A stretch of DNA of 64,000 nucleotides from Eriocheir sinensis (GCF_024679095.1 NC_066518.1:12508857-12572856), one strand, 5' to 3'. Positions 14,801 through 29,735 are shown, numbered from the stretch's first letter. The notes: generated by a model not told the origin, from the letters alone. Numbers and translations are program-made.

Positions 14801-17800
14801 GGGTTGGTAATGACTGCGTGATAGGGGAAGGATTGGCAATGGGACTGGTGGATAGAAGGGTTGGTAATGGGACAGGTGGATAGGGAAGGGCGAAATGAGA
14901 CTGGTGGATAAGTGGAAGAGATTGCAATGGGGACTGGTGGATAGGAAGGCTGGACTGGGACCAGGACAGGTGAAAGTGGGGTTGATTGGCAATGGGACTG
15001 GGTGGATAGGGGAAGGACTGGCAATGGGACCGGTGGATAAGGGAAGCGCTGGTATTGGGACTGGTGGATAGGGAAGGATTGGTACTGGGACTGGGTGGAT
15101 AAAGGGCGACTGGTAATGGACTGGTGGATGGTAAGCATTGCAATGGGACTGGTGATAGGGAAGGGCTGGTAATGGACCGGTGAGAGCGCGCATGATTGCA
15201 ATGGGACTGGTGGATAGGGGAAGGGCGATTGCAATGGGACTGGTGATAGGGAAGGATTGGTAATGGACCGGTGGATAGAAGGGGTTGGTAATGGGACCGA
15301 TGGACAGAAGGGCATTGGTATTAACAGGGACTGGTGGACAGGGAAGGATTGGTAATGGGACTGGTGTGGATAGGGGAAGGAAGGGTAATGGGACTGGTGG
15401 AGGGGGAAGATTGCAATGATGGGGTGGATAGGGGAAGACGGTAATGGGACTGGTGGAAAGTGGCGAAGGGTTGTTACGGGACTGGTGGATAGGTGAAGGT
15501 TGGTAATGTTACTGTGTAATAGGGAAGGGGTTGGTAATGGGACCTGCGGATAGAAGGTTGGCAATGGGACCGGTGGATAGGGGAAGGATTGGTAATGGGA
15601 CTGGTGGATAGGGAAGGTTGGTAATGGGACAGGTGGATAGGGAAGGGTTGGGCAATGAGACTGGTGGATAGTGAAGGATTGGTAACGGGACTGCCGTGAT
15701 AGCGGAAGGGTTGGCAATGGACCGGTGGATAGAAAGGGCAGGTAATGGACTGGTGGATAGGGGAAGGACTGGTAATGGGACCGGTGGATAGGGGAAGGAT
15801 TGGTATTGGGACCTGGTGGATAGAGGAAGATTGGTAAATGGGACTGGTGGATAGGGAAGATTAAGAATGGGGACTGGTGGACAGTAGAAGGATTGGTAAA
15901 TGGCAACAGGTGGATAGGAAGGCATGGTAATGTGACTGGTGGATACGGAAGCGACTTGGTAATGGGGACTGGTGGATATGCAAGATTGGTAATGTGGACT
16001 GGTGGATAGGGGAAGGATTGGTAATGGGACTGGTTGATAGGAAGGGGTTGGTAATGGGACAGTTAGATAGGTGGGGATTGGCATGACAGGTGGATAGGGG
16101 AAGGATTGGTAATGGGGACTGGTGGATAGGGGAAGGATTGGTACATGGGGACAGGTGGATAGAAGGACGGGTAATGGGACTGGTGGGAGGTGGAAGAGCT
16201 AGAATGGTTGTGACTGAGGGAATACTGGTAAATGGACTGGTGGATAGAAGGGATTGGTAATGGGACTGGTGGATAGAAGGTTGGTACTTGACTCATGGAC
16301 AGGGGAAATGGCTGGTAATGGGACTGGGTGGATAGGAAGGAAGGATTACTGCGGATAGAAGGACAAAGGACCGGTGGATAAATGATCAAATGGGACTGTG
16401 GTAGATAGGGGAATGGTTGGTAATGGGACTGGTGGATAGGGAAGGTTAAATGCACCTGGACTGTGATAGGGAAGGATTGGTAATGTACTGGTGGATGAGG
16501 GAATGGCTGGTAATGGGACTGGTGGATAGGGCAGGATTGGTAAATGGGACCAGTGGGATAGGGAAGGGTTGGTAATGGGACTGGTGGATAGGGGAAGGAT
16601 TGGTAATGGGACTGGTGGATGGGGAAGGATTGGTAATGGGACTGGTGATAGGAAGGTTGGTAATGGACTGGTGGACAGGGGAAGTGATTGCATGGGTACC
16701 AGATAGGGAAGTGCTGGTAATGGGACAGGATAGGGAAGGTTGGTAATGGGGACTGGTGGATAGGGAAGGATTGGTAATGGGACTGGTGGATAGGGAAGGT
16801 TGGTGGAAGGGGACAGGTGGATAGGGAAGACAGCAATGTGGGATTGGGTGATCAAAGGTTGGTAATGGGACTGGTGGATGCGGGGAAGGATTGGTAATGG
16901 GACTGTAAGGGGAAGGATTGGTAATGTGGGGACTGGTGGATAGGGAAGGATTGGTAATGGGACTGGTGGACAGAGGAAGGATTGGTAATGGGACTGGGTG
17001 GATAGGGAAGGGGTTGGTAAATGTGGGACCAGTGGATAGAAGGATGGTAATGGGACTGGTGGATAGGGAAGGATTGCATGGGGACTGGTGGATAGGGAAG
17101 GGATTGGTAATGGACTGGTGGATAGGGGAAGGGTTGGTAATGGGACCAAAGGACAGGGTGGGTGATTGGTAATGGGACAGGTGGATAGGGAAGGATTGCA
17201 ATGGGACTGGTGCAATAGGGAAGGGATTGGTACATGGATGAGGTGGATAGGGAAGGCTGGCACGACTGGTGATAAAGGACTGGTAATGGGACAGGTGGAG
17301 AGGGAAGGATTGGTAATGGGACTGGTGGATAGGGAAGGAAGCTGGTAATGGGACAGGTGGATGGGTAAGGATTGCAATGGGACAGGTGGACTAGGGAAGG
17401 ATTGGTACGGGGACCTGTGGATAGGGGAAGATTGGTAATGGGACGGTGATAGGGATTGCAATGGGACTGAAGGATAGGGAAGGGGTTGGTAAAGGACTGG
17501 TGGATAGGGAAGGGGTTGGTAAATGGGACTGGTGGACAGGGAAGGGATTGGTAATGGGACTGGTGGATAGGGAAGAAAGTTGGTAATGGAAGGTGGATAG
17601 GGGAAGGATATGTACGTGGGACTGGTGGAGGGGGAAGGATTGGTACGGGGACAGGTGGATATGGGAAGGACAGAAGGGACTGGTGGATAGGGAAGGACAG
17701 AAGGACACTGGTGGATAGGGAAGGATTGGTAATGACAGGTGGAGAAGATTGGTAATGACTGTGGATAAGTGAAGGGCAGAAGGGACAGGTGGGACAGGGG

Positions 17801-19925
17801 GAAGATTGGTAATGGGACTGGTGGTTAGGGTAGGATTGGTAATGGGACTGGTGATAAAGGATTGGTAATGTGGACTGGTGGATAGGATTGGCAATGGGAC
17901 TGGGTGAAGGGTTAAATGGACCGGTGACAGGGAGCCACTGGTAATGGACTGGGTGGATAGGGGAAGGGTTGGCAACGGACAGGTGGATAGGGAAGGAGTT
18001 GATACTGGGACCGTGGATAGGGGAAGGGGTTGGTGTGGGGACTGGTGGATAGGGAAGGATTACAATGGGACAGGTGGATAGGGAAAGGATTGGAAGGGAC
18101 TGTGGATAGAAGGTTGGTAAATGGGACTGGTGGATAAAGGTTGGTAATGGACTGGTGGATAGGCGATTGGTAATGGACTGGTGGATAGGAAGGGTTGGTA
18201 ATGGGACTGGTGGATAGAAGGCTGGTAATACCTGGTGGATAGCTGAATGATTGGGTAATGACTGGTGGATAGAAGGTTGGTAATGGGACTGGTGATGAAG
18301 GATTGGAAGGACTGGTGGAATGGGAAGGTTGGTAATTGGACTGGTGGATAGGGGAAGGGTTGGTAAAGGACTGGTGGATAGGGGAAGACAGTAATGGGAC
18401 TGGTGGATAGGAAGGTTGCATGGGACCAGTGGAGGGGAAGTGTTGGTAATGGGACTGGTGGATAAAGTGGAAGGATTGGTAATGCTGACTGGTGATAGGG
18501 AAGGTTGCATGACTGGTAATAAAGGTTGGTAAATGGGACTGGTGGATAGGAAGGTTGCATGGGACTGGTGGATAAAGGAAGGACTGGCATGGACCGTGGA
18601 TAGGGAAGGTTGCAATGACCGGTGGATAGGGAAGGGTTGGTTATGACAGGGTGGATAGGGAAGGACTGGTAATGGGGTTGGTGATAGGGAAGGATTGGTA
18701 ATGGGACTGGTGTGTGGAGGGAAGGGTTGGTAATGGGACTGGTGGATAAAGGGGTTGGTAATGGGACCAGGATAGGGAAGGATTGGTAATGGGACTGGTG
18801 GTTAGGGAAGGATGGTAATGACTGGTGATAGAAGGAAGACATGGGACTGGTGGAGGGAAGGTTGGTAATGGCTGGTGATAGAAGGATTGGTAAATGGGAC
18901 TGGTGGATAGGGAAGGTTGGTAATGGACTATGGATAGGGAAAGAAGGGAAGGACTGGTGACAGGAAGATTGGTAATGGACTGGTGAATAGGGAAGGGTTG
19001 GCATGGGACTGGTGGATAGAAGGTTGGTAATGGGGACTGGTGGATAGGGGAAGGACAGTATGGGGACTGGTGGATAAAGGACAGGGACTGGTGGATAAAG
19101 GTTGGTAATGGGACCAGACAGGGATTGGTAATGGGACTGGTGGAAGGGGTTGGAAATGAATGGTGGATAGGGAAGGTTGGTAATGGGGACTGGTGGATAG
19201 GAAGGAAGGAAGGGACTGGTGGATAGGGGAAGATTGGTAATGACCGGTTTTGATAGAAGGCTGGTAACATTGGTGGATAGGGCGACTGGCAATGGACTGG
19301 TGGATAGGGTTGGTAATGACCGGTGGATAGGGGCTGGTAATGGGACCGGTGATAGGAAGAGCTGGTACGGACCAGACAGGGGGAAGACTGGTAAATGTGA
19401 TAGGTGGATAGGGAAGGTTGGCAATGGACTGGTGGATAGGGAAGGACGGTAATGGACAGGACAGGGGAAGGACTGGTAATGGACTGGTAGTGAAGGTTGT
19501 TAATGGGACCGGGTGGATAGGGAAGGTAATGGGACCGCTGGATGGGGAAATGTTGGTACGGGACTGGTGGATAGGGCGATTGGTACGGGACTGGTGGATA
19601 GAAGGATTGCAATGGACTGGTGGATAGGGAAGGGTTGGTAAGGGACCGGTGGATAGGGAAGGGTTGGTAATGGGACTGCGGATAGGGAAAGACAATGGAC
19701 CAGGATAGAAGGGGTTGGTACGGGACTGGTGGTTAGGGAAGGTTGGTAAAGGGACCAGGATGGGGAAGGATTGCAATGGGACTGGTGGATAGGGGAAGGG
19801 GTTAATGGGACTGGTGATAGGGGAAGGTTGGTAATGGGGACTGGTGATAGAAGGTTGGTTATGGACCAGGATAGAAATGATTGGCAATGGGACCGGTGAT
19901 AGGAAGGGGTTGGTACAGGACCAGG
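8881..19925 (+). repeat. Minisatellite array 1, strongly irregular part
   Basis: The same unit continues, but almost every copy is altered. Changes are mostly short deletions in G runs and recurrent local alterations: TAATGGG read as TACGGG, GGTAATGG as GCAATGG, GATAGGGAAGG as GATAGAAGG or GATAAAGG, and ACTGGTGGATAG as ACCAGATAG or ACCAGGATAG. Substitutions that keep the unit length are a minority. The minus strand stays open over thousands of bases because the consensus has no stop in any minus frame. The pattern fits noisy consensus better than biological decay, but both are possible. No gene, RNA or inserted element was recognised inside. Confidence 0.93.
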
Positions 19926-20560
19926 ATAGGGAAGGGTTGGTAATGGGACTGGTGGATAGGGGAAGGATTGGTAATGGGACTGGTGGATAGGGGAAGGGTT
20001 GGTAATGGGACTGGTGGATAGGGAAGGATTGGTAATGGGACTGGTGGATAGGGAAGGATTGGTAATGGGACTGGTGGATAGGGAAGGGTTGGTAATGGGA
20101 CTGGTGGATAGGGAAGGTTGGTAATGGGACTGGTGGATAGGGAAGGGTTGGTAATGGGACTGGTGGATAGGGAAGGATTGGTAATGGGACTGGTGGATAG
20201 GGAAGGATTGGTAATGGGACTGGTGGATAGGGAAGGGTTGGTAAGGGACTGGTGGATAGGGAAGGGTTGGTAATGGGACTGGTGGATAGGGAAGGATTGG
20301 TACGGGACTGGTGGATAGGGAAGGATTGGTAATGGGACTGGTGGATAGGGAAGGGTTGGTAATGGGACTGGTGGATAGGGAAGGATTGGTAATGGGACTG
20401 GTGGATAGGGGAAGGGGTAATGGGACTGGTGGATAGGGGAAGGTTGGTAATGGGACTGGTGGATAGGGAAGGTTGGTAATGGACTGGTGGATAGGGAAGG
20501 ATTGGTAATGGGACTGGTGGATAGGGAAGGTTGGTAATGGGACTGGTGGATAGGGAAGGA
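19926..20560 (+). repeat. Minisatellite array 1, clean island
   Basis: About 21 nearly perfect units lie inside the irregular zone. The clean state starts abruptly after a run of altered units containing CCAGGATAG and ends in shortened units such as GGGAAGGACTGGTGG near 20,550. Local quality matches the first kilobases of the array. It could be a recently amplified block or a stretch with better read support. Confidence 0.9.
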
Positions 20561-22101
20561 CTGGTGGATAGGGAAGGCTGGTGGATAGGGAAGGATTCAC
20601 TGGTGGATAGGGAAGGGTAATGGACCAGATAGAAGGATTGGTAATGGACCATAAAATTTAATGGGACTGGTGGATAAAGGGTAATGGGACTGGTGGATAG
20701 GGAAGAATTGGTAATGGGACCGGTGGATAAAGGTTGGTAATGTTCAGATAGGGAAGGATTGGTAATGACTGGTGGATAGGGGAAGGCTGGTAATGACTGG
20801 TGGATAGGGAAGATTGGTAATGGGACTGGTGGATAGGGAAGCTGGTAATACTGGTACAAAGGGTTGGTAATGGACTGGTGGATAAAGGTTGGTAATGGGA
20901 CTGGTGACATGAAGGGAAGGTTTGGTAATGGGACTGGTGGATAGGAAGGAGGAATGGGACTGGTGGAGGTGAGGGGAAGGGGATTGGTAATGGGACTGGA
21001 TAGGGGAAGGAGGTAATGGGACTGGTGAGAGGAGGAAGGGCTGGTAATGGTGGAGGTGGAGGGGGAAGGAGCAATGGACTGGTGGATAGGGAAGGGTTGG
21101 TACGGGACTGGTGGATAGGGAAGATTGGTAATGGACTGGTGGATAGGGAAGGTTGGGGACCAGATAGAAGATGGTAAGGGACTGGTGGATAGGGAAGGTT
21201 GGTAATGGGACTGGTGGATAGGGGATTGGAAGAAGGACTGGTGGATAGGGGAAGGATTGGTAATGGGACTGGTGGATAGGGGAAGAAGGACTGGTGGAAA
21301 GGGGAAGGTTGCATGGGACTGGTGGATAGGGAAGGATTGGTAATGGACTGGTGGATAGAAAGGACCGGTAGGGGAAGGAAGAGAGGTGAAGGGCTGATAA
21401 TGGACTGGTGGATAGGGGAAGGATTGGTAATGATGGTGGAGAGGGAAGGCTGAGAATGGACTGGTGGATAGAAGATTGGTAATGGGACTGGTGGAGAGGG
21501 AAGGGTTGGAGGGGACTGGTGGATAGGGAAGGATTGGTAATGGACTGGTGGATAGGGAAGGATTGGATGGGACTGGTGGATAGGGGAAGGCTGGTAATGG
21601 GACCGGTGGATAGGGAAGGATTGGTAATGGGACTGGTGGAGGGGAAGGTTGGTAATGACTGGTGGATAGGGGAAGGGTTGGTAATGGGACTGGTGGATAG
21701 GGAAGGTTGGTAATGGGACTGGTGGATAGAGGAATTGGTAATGGACTGGTGGAGGGGGAAGGATTGGTAATGGGACTGGTGGATAGGGGAAGGATTGGGA
21801 GGGGACTGGTGGATAGAAGGTTGGTAAAATGGGAGGTGGATAGGGAAGGTTGGTAAGGGACCGGTGGACAGGGAAGGGGTTGGTAAGGAGGGAAGGGAAG
21901 GATTGAATGGGACTGGTGGATAGGGAAGGAGGAATGGGACTGGTGGAAGGGAAGGAGGTAATGGACTGGTGGATAGAAGGAAGGTAATGACTGGTGGATA
22001 GGGAAGTTGGTAATGGGACTGGTGGATAGGGGAAGGATTGAATGACTGGTGGAGAAAGGATTGGTAATGAGGGTGGATAGGGAAGAGGTTGGTAATGGGA
22101 G
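20561..22101 (+). repeat. Minisatellite array 1, right edge
   Basis: Irregular copies continue to the last recognisable unit near 22,101. Toward the edge units become shorter and GAGGGGAAGG and GGAGG motifs increase, grading into the purine-rich repeat that follows. No target-site duplication or transposon end marks the boundary. Confidence 0.88.
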
Positions 22102-22447
22102 GTGTGAGGGGAGAAGCAGTGTCAGATGGTAGAGGGGAAAGAGAGGGGAAGGGGGTCGGGTGGTACAGAGAAAAGAGGAGTGAGGGAGAGGGGAACAGGT
22201 GATAAGAATAGAGTTAGTGTCGGGTGGTAGAGAGAGGGAGAGGAGAAAAAGGGGAAGGGGCACAGGTGGGGAGGGGAGAGTCAGTGTCAGGTGGTAGAGA
22301 AGGAGAGGGAGAGAGAAAGAGGGGAAGGGGGCGAGGGGAGAGGAGGGAGAAGTGGTAAGGAGAGAGTTAGTGTCAGGTGGTAGAGAGAGGGAGAGGAGAA
22401 AGAGGGGAAGGGGTTCAGGTGGTGAGGGGAGAGGCAGTGCAGGTGGT
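22102..22447. repeat. Purine-rich imperfect tandem repeat
   Basis: A motif CAGTGTCAGGTGGTAGAGA, or its GTTAGTGTCGGGTGG variant, recurs near 22,117, 22,213, 22,280, 22,366 and 22,433, separated by GA/GGGGAAGGGG-rich DNA. The two motif variants alternate, giving an apparent double period of roughly 155-163 bp. It adjoins the minisatellite and shares GGTGG and GGGGAAGG words with it, so it may be an older derivative. Confidence 0.75.
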
Positions 22448-22720
22448 GGGGTGTTGCCATGGTGACTGGTGCGAGGACAGTGTTTGTTCTGATGCCAAGA
22501 GTGAAATCGCGCCGGGCCAGGGAACAGCCACTCTCATAAACTTTTATGTTATCAGCGCCACCCGGGGAGGGGAAAAAACACACCCGGCAAACAAAGGCAC
22601 CGGCGACGACCGTGCCATAGAGGGGAAAAAATAGAATGCGTATGACCTGATTTCCCGCGGGAGCCATATTTTGAGGGGAAATATATCACGTCCGGGGTCA
22701 CTGAAATAAACTGAGTAATG
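22448..22720. promoter_or_regulatory. CpG-rich unique segment, possible promoter
   Basis: This is the first non-repetitive DNA after the array and is locally rich in CpG (GCGCCGGG, ACCGGCGACGACCG, CCGCGGG). It contains an RFX X-box-like palindrome, GTTGCC-AT-GGTGAC, at 22,453-22,466, and TTTCCCGC, an E2F-type core, at 22,651-22,658, followed by GCCATATTTTG, which resembles a YY1 site. A minus-strand open frame starts at an ATG at 22,667 and runs to 22,287; only its first 75 or so codons lie in unique DNA and I do not recognise them. Promoter status is inferred from composition and motifs only. No transcript start, splice site or gene could be tied to it. Confidence 0.25.
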
Positions 22721-22908
22721 TTCTGTCACCCTTACACACACACGCTAAAAAAAAAGTCACGTCCACCCACCTACCCACCTATACCTACCCATTTAAAGCT
22801 TAAAAGAAAAATATATAATTCATGTGTTTTGGCGGCAAATTTCAGAAAATCAAGGGGAGCGGCCAGGCTGAATTTTTTGCATCCGTCACTCTGGACAGGT
22901 GGATGATG
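22721..22908. other. AT-rich unique spacer
   Basis: A short ACAC tract, an A9 run and CCACCCACCTACCC words are present, but no gene. An E2F-like TTTGGCGGCAAA lies at 22,828-22,839; a single motif of this length is weak evidence. Confidence 0.5.
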
Positions 22909-23160
22909 AGGGGAAAGGGAAGGGCAGAGGGGATGGAGAGGTTGAACAAATGTGTGGGTTGGGAAGGAGGGTGATGTGATGTGGAAGTGAGGTGAGGGGA
23001 AAGGGAAAGCATAGAGGGGAGTGGAGAGGATGGAAAAATATGTAGATGTTGGGTAGGAAGGAGTGGAGGGGATGATGTGGAAGCAAGGGGAAAGGGAAGG
23101 GGAGAATGGACAAATGTGGGTAGGTGGGTAAGGTATGGTGGGGGGGGGGATAGAGGGGAG
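22909..23160. repeat. G-rich tandem repeat, about 88-bp unit, three copies
   Basis: Copies start with AGGGGAAAGGGAA near 22,909, 22,995 and 23,085. Each continues through GGGGATGGAGAGG- and AAATGTGTGGGT-like blocks to GATGATGTGGAAG. Copies differ by substitutions and small indels. The third runs into a G-run and the GA microsatellite. Confidence 0.75.
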
Positions 23161-23209
23161 GGGTGATGTGGGGGCGAGGTGAGGGGGTCGTCTGGCCTAC
23201 CCGGGGGGG

Positions 23210-23847
<638 letters not shown>

Positions 23848-24045
23848 CTCTCAACCAGATCCACTTCCATCTGCTCACCTATCCCTCCACATACTCACCT
23901 TTCCCTCCACCTGGCCATCTCTCTCTCCCTCCACCTTCCCACCTCTCAACCAGATCCACTTCCATCTGCCCACCTTTCCCTCCACATACTCACCTTTCCC
24001 TCCACCTGCCCATCTCTCTCTCCCTCCACCTTCCCATCTCTCCTT
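23848..24045. repeat. 95-bp CT-rich tandem duplication, two copies
   Basis: Copies begin with CTCTCAACCAGATCCACTTC at 23,848 and 23,943 and run through CTCCACATACTCACC and CTCCACCT blocks. They differ at only a few positions, so the duplication is recent. Confidence 0.88.
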
Positions 24046-25553
<1,508 letters not shown>

Positions 25554-25660
25554 GTCATGTCTTTCCAATAAACATAATCATTAGTTATCTCTAGGAATTG
25601 ACGATAATTGGAAACTAAAAAAAAGTAATAAAAAACTGATGAGGTTATTTGGACATTTTC

Positions 25661-26155
<495 letters not shown>

Positions 26156-26635
26156 GAGAAAGAGAGCGAAAGAGAGGGAAATAGAAAGAGAGAGAAGGGA
26201 GGGGGCGTGAGGCCAGGCGGGGAAGGGAAGTCTGTCTCGCCGGCGGCTAACGAACAAGTATAGGAAACCAATTCTGGGCTGCGTGTGTCAATATGCTGAG
26301 TTGTGATTGCAGTAGCGGACCAGCTAATGTTTCTCTCCTAGGCGACCCCTCCCCCACCTTCCCTTCACCCCCCCCCCCTCCCGCTCGCCCAGTACACCGT
26401 CCTCACCAGCCTGCAGGAGCTTGAATGAGGAGGAGGAGGAGGAGGAGGAGGAGGAGGAGGAGGTGCTTACTCGGGGCAGGGCCAAGTTGGGAGGGGTAGT
26501 GAGAATATCGAGTAGGGAAGAGATGAGGTAAGGAATAGCTCTGGGAGGAGGAGGAGGTGACGGAGCTTTAAGGGGATAATATCGAGTGAGAAGCTTTTTT
26601 TTTGTGTGTGTGTGGGGGGGGGTTTATTTATTTAT
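26156..26635. other. Mixed spacer with GA-rich, C-rich and (GAG)n tracts
   Basis: A GA-rich stretch, a C-run near 26,370 and (GAG)n at about 26,428-26,463 are present. A pyrimidine tract ending in CGCCCAG at about 26,392 is followed by a short open frame and a stop, resembling a terminal exon, but it is only about 11 codons long and unsupported. Confidence 0.5.

Positions 26636-26688
<53 letters not shown>
26636..26688 (+). repeat. (CA)n microsatellite
   Basis: About 26 perfect CA units following a T-run, a GT tract and a G-run. Confidence 0.98.
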
Positions 26689-26689
<1 letters not shown>

Positions 26690-26839
26690 CACAGCACAGT
26701 TCCACGACGTAGCGATAATACCCATGAAATAATCCGAAGAGTGGCAGCAGAGAGGAAGACAAAGAGGGTGCGGGAGATGGACCAAGTCATCTCGAGAGCT
26801 GTAAATCTTCATAGGGTAGATAGGCTGGGAAGGGGAGAT

Positions 26840-27175
26840 TTATGAGGTGGATGGGCGAGGAATGGATGGATGTATGGTGGAAAAGGAGAACATATGGGAG
26901 GTGTGTAAAGTATGGAAGGCCAAAAGTATAGTAAAGGCAGTATGATTGGCTGGTGGAAGGATGAATGTATGGTGGTGAAAGGGAAGATATGGGAGGTATG
27001 GAAAGTACGGGATGACAAAAAATGTAGTAAAGACAGTATGATAGACTTGTGTGTGGATGGAGCGTGGAATGAATGTATGGTGTAAAAGGAGGGGATATGG
27101 TAGGTATGGTAAGTACGTAAGGGTAGAAGTGTAGTAAGGACGATATGACGGACTTATGGGAGGAAGCTGGAAGGA
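26840..27175. repeat. Imperfect tandem repeat, about 95-108 bp, three copies
   Basis: The motif TGTATGGTGG (third copy TGTATGGTGT) recurs at about 26,871, 26,966 and 27,074. Each is followed by AAAGG, GATATGGGAGGTATGG-like and GTAGTAAAGACAGTATGA-like blocks in the same order. Divergence is mostly substitutions, so this is an older minisatellite. Confidence 0.8.
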
Positions 27176-27796
<621 letters not shown>

Positions 27797-28284
27797 TAGT
27801 ATGAAAGCAAAAAAAAAGAAAGAAAAATCCTTCCAATAGCTTTGTTCTCGGTAATAACCAAAAAGAAAAACAAATCAACATAGTGAGTAGTGGTTCTTTT
27901 TCCATTTGACTTTATTTCTTCCTTTTTCTTTTCTATTTTTGCCTTGAGGGGGAGAGAAGGGGACGGGGGGGGGGGGGGGAAAACAATGGCCTTGATATAC
28001 CATTACCTTGTTTAGTGTAATTACGTTGGAAACAATACATCGGTGAAATGGAGGGGGGGGGGGAGGAGGTTGGTGAGAAGGGGGGAAGGGGGCAGGAGGA
28101 GGAGGGGGGGGGGCATTTTAATTACCATGTATATACTCGTCGTCGTCGTCATCGGTCGGGTCGTGTTCGGGGAAAAAAAAAAGTAATCATCATGGAACGC
28201 TTTTTTTTTTTTTTCTCTCTCTTTTTGAGCGCGTGCTGAATACCTTCTTCCCCCACTCCTCCCCCCTCCCCCACCCCTCGTTGA

Positions 28285-28395
28285 TGTGATTGGTTGGCTA
28301 CTACTTGTGAAGCTGCATATTGATTGGCCAGCCCCCGCATCCTGACATTGCTATGTTGATTGGCTTATAAATATTTTGCCCAGGCCAATAATAAA
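28285..28395 (+). promoter_or_regulatory. CCAAT/TATA cluster, weak promoter candidate
   Basis: ATTGG (inverted CCAAT) occurs at 28,289, 28,323 and 28,359. TATAAATA follows at 28,366-28,373 and a direct CCAAT at 28,385. Four CCAAT elements in 100 bp around a TATA box is more than expected by chance. However, the third lies only a few bases upstream of the TATA box, which is not the usual arrangement, and no gene follows downstream. Confidence 0.2.
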
Positions 28396-28429
28396 CCAGA
28401 ACGTTGTGTGTGTAGGTAAGGTAAGGTAA

Positions 28430-28890
<461 letters not shown>

Positions 28891-28965
28891 AAGGGGAGGA
28901 AGGGGAGTGGGGGAAAGGGGGAAGGAGGAACACAAAGGAAGAACAAACAATAGCTGACCCGATGG

Positions 28966-29588
28966 TCCTAACGAGGCTGTAGAACTACTCTCTGTTTCCG
29001 CTCAGAGAGCCAGTCCACAAGCCAATTGTGAATGTTACCTGAGATACCGTGCGCCAATAGTTTACTGGGCAACCGTTTGTGGGGGACCTTATCAAATGCC
29101 TTTTTAAAATCGAGATATATGATATCTACTGATCTGCTTTCATCGAACACCTCAAAAATATTATGAAAAAAATCAAGCAAGTTAGTTAAACGCGAACGTT
29201 TACTACGGAAACCATGTTGCGAATTATTTATTATATTATTTTCTTCGAAGATTTTCACCATATTGTCGTGAATAACTTACAAACAATCGATGTCAGGCTA
29301 ATTGGTCGATAGTTTCCTGGATGAGACTTGTCCCCCTTTTTTAAAATTGGTGTGACATTTGCGAAAAAGCTATTTAGGATTGTAGCCATTTCATTTTCAT
29401 CGTTCGTGTGTTTACCATTATCATTAGCAAGCGGTCCGATACTACAAGTGAGTGACTTTTTATTATTTACATAGCAAAGAAATTCTTTAGGATTAGATTT
29501 ACTTGTTTCCGCTATATATTCTTCAAGATTTTTCTTGCTTTGTTTTATTAATTTCTTAGTTTCGCGGCGAATTGTCCAACTCTGGTTT
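28966..29588 (-). mobile_element. CR1-like non-LTR retrotransposon fragment, internally deleted
   Basis: Read on the minus strand this is part of a LINE reverse transcriptase. From the 5' side there is a linker segment (PKEFLCYVNNKKSL, then MATILNSFFA). It jumps directly into the first RT motifs (NVTPILKKGDKS, NYRPISLTSIV). After a frameshift near 29,258 come NNSQHGFR, TNLLDFF and the catalytic motif A region DIIYLDFKKAFDKVPHKRL. It stops at ERKQRVVL near 28,970, before the SGVPQGS and FADD motifs. Related elements have roughly 80-100 residues between the LNSFFA and ANVTPI blocks, so an internal deletion is likely. Both ends are truncated and no tail is present. Assignment to a CR1-like clade is from motif resemblance only. 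It cannot be functional. Confidence 0.88.
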
Positions 29589-29735
29589 GAGGAGGAGGAG
29601 GAGGAGGAGGAGGAGAAGAGAAGAAGAAGAAGAAGAAGATGAAGAAGAAGAAGGAGGAGGAGGAAACGAGAGTGTAGATTAAGAGGAAAAGTGTGCTTGA
29701 AAGGAAGGAGGAGGAGGAGGAGGAGGTGAAAGAAA
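29589..29735 (+). repeat. (GGA)n/(GAA)n imperfect trinucleotide repeats
   Basis: GAG and GAA triplet runs at 29,589-29,665 and again near 29,705-29,727. They directly abut the 5' end of the LINE fragment. Confidence 0.9.

Noticed and set aside
1..22101. CRISPR-like array
   Set aside because: Units are directly contiguous with no unique spacers, and the context is eukaryotic.
9411..22263. Very long minus-strand open frames (up to 1,511 codons) rich in YPPVPLPILP-type decapeptides
   Set aside because: They follow from a stop-free complement of the 30-bp unit; all three frames are open and frame changes at every indel. No coding bias or conserved frame.
26392..26430. Short terminal-exon-like segment after a C-rich acceptor
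   Set aside because: Only about 11 codons, next to a (GAG)n tract, with no upstream exon.
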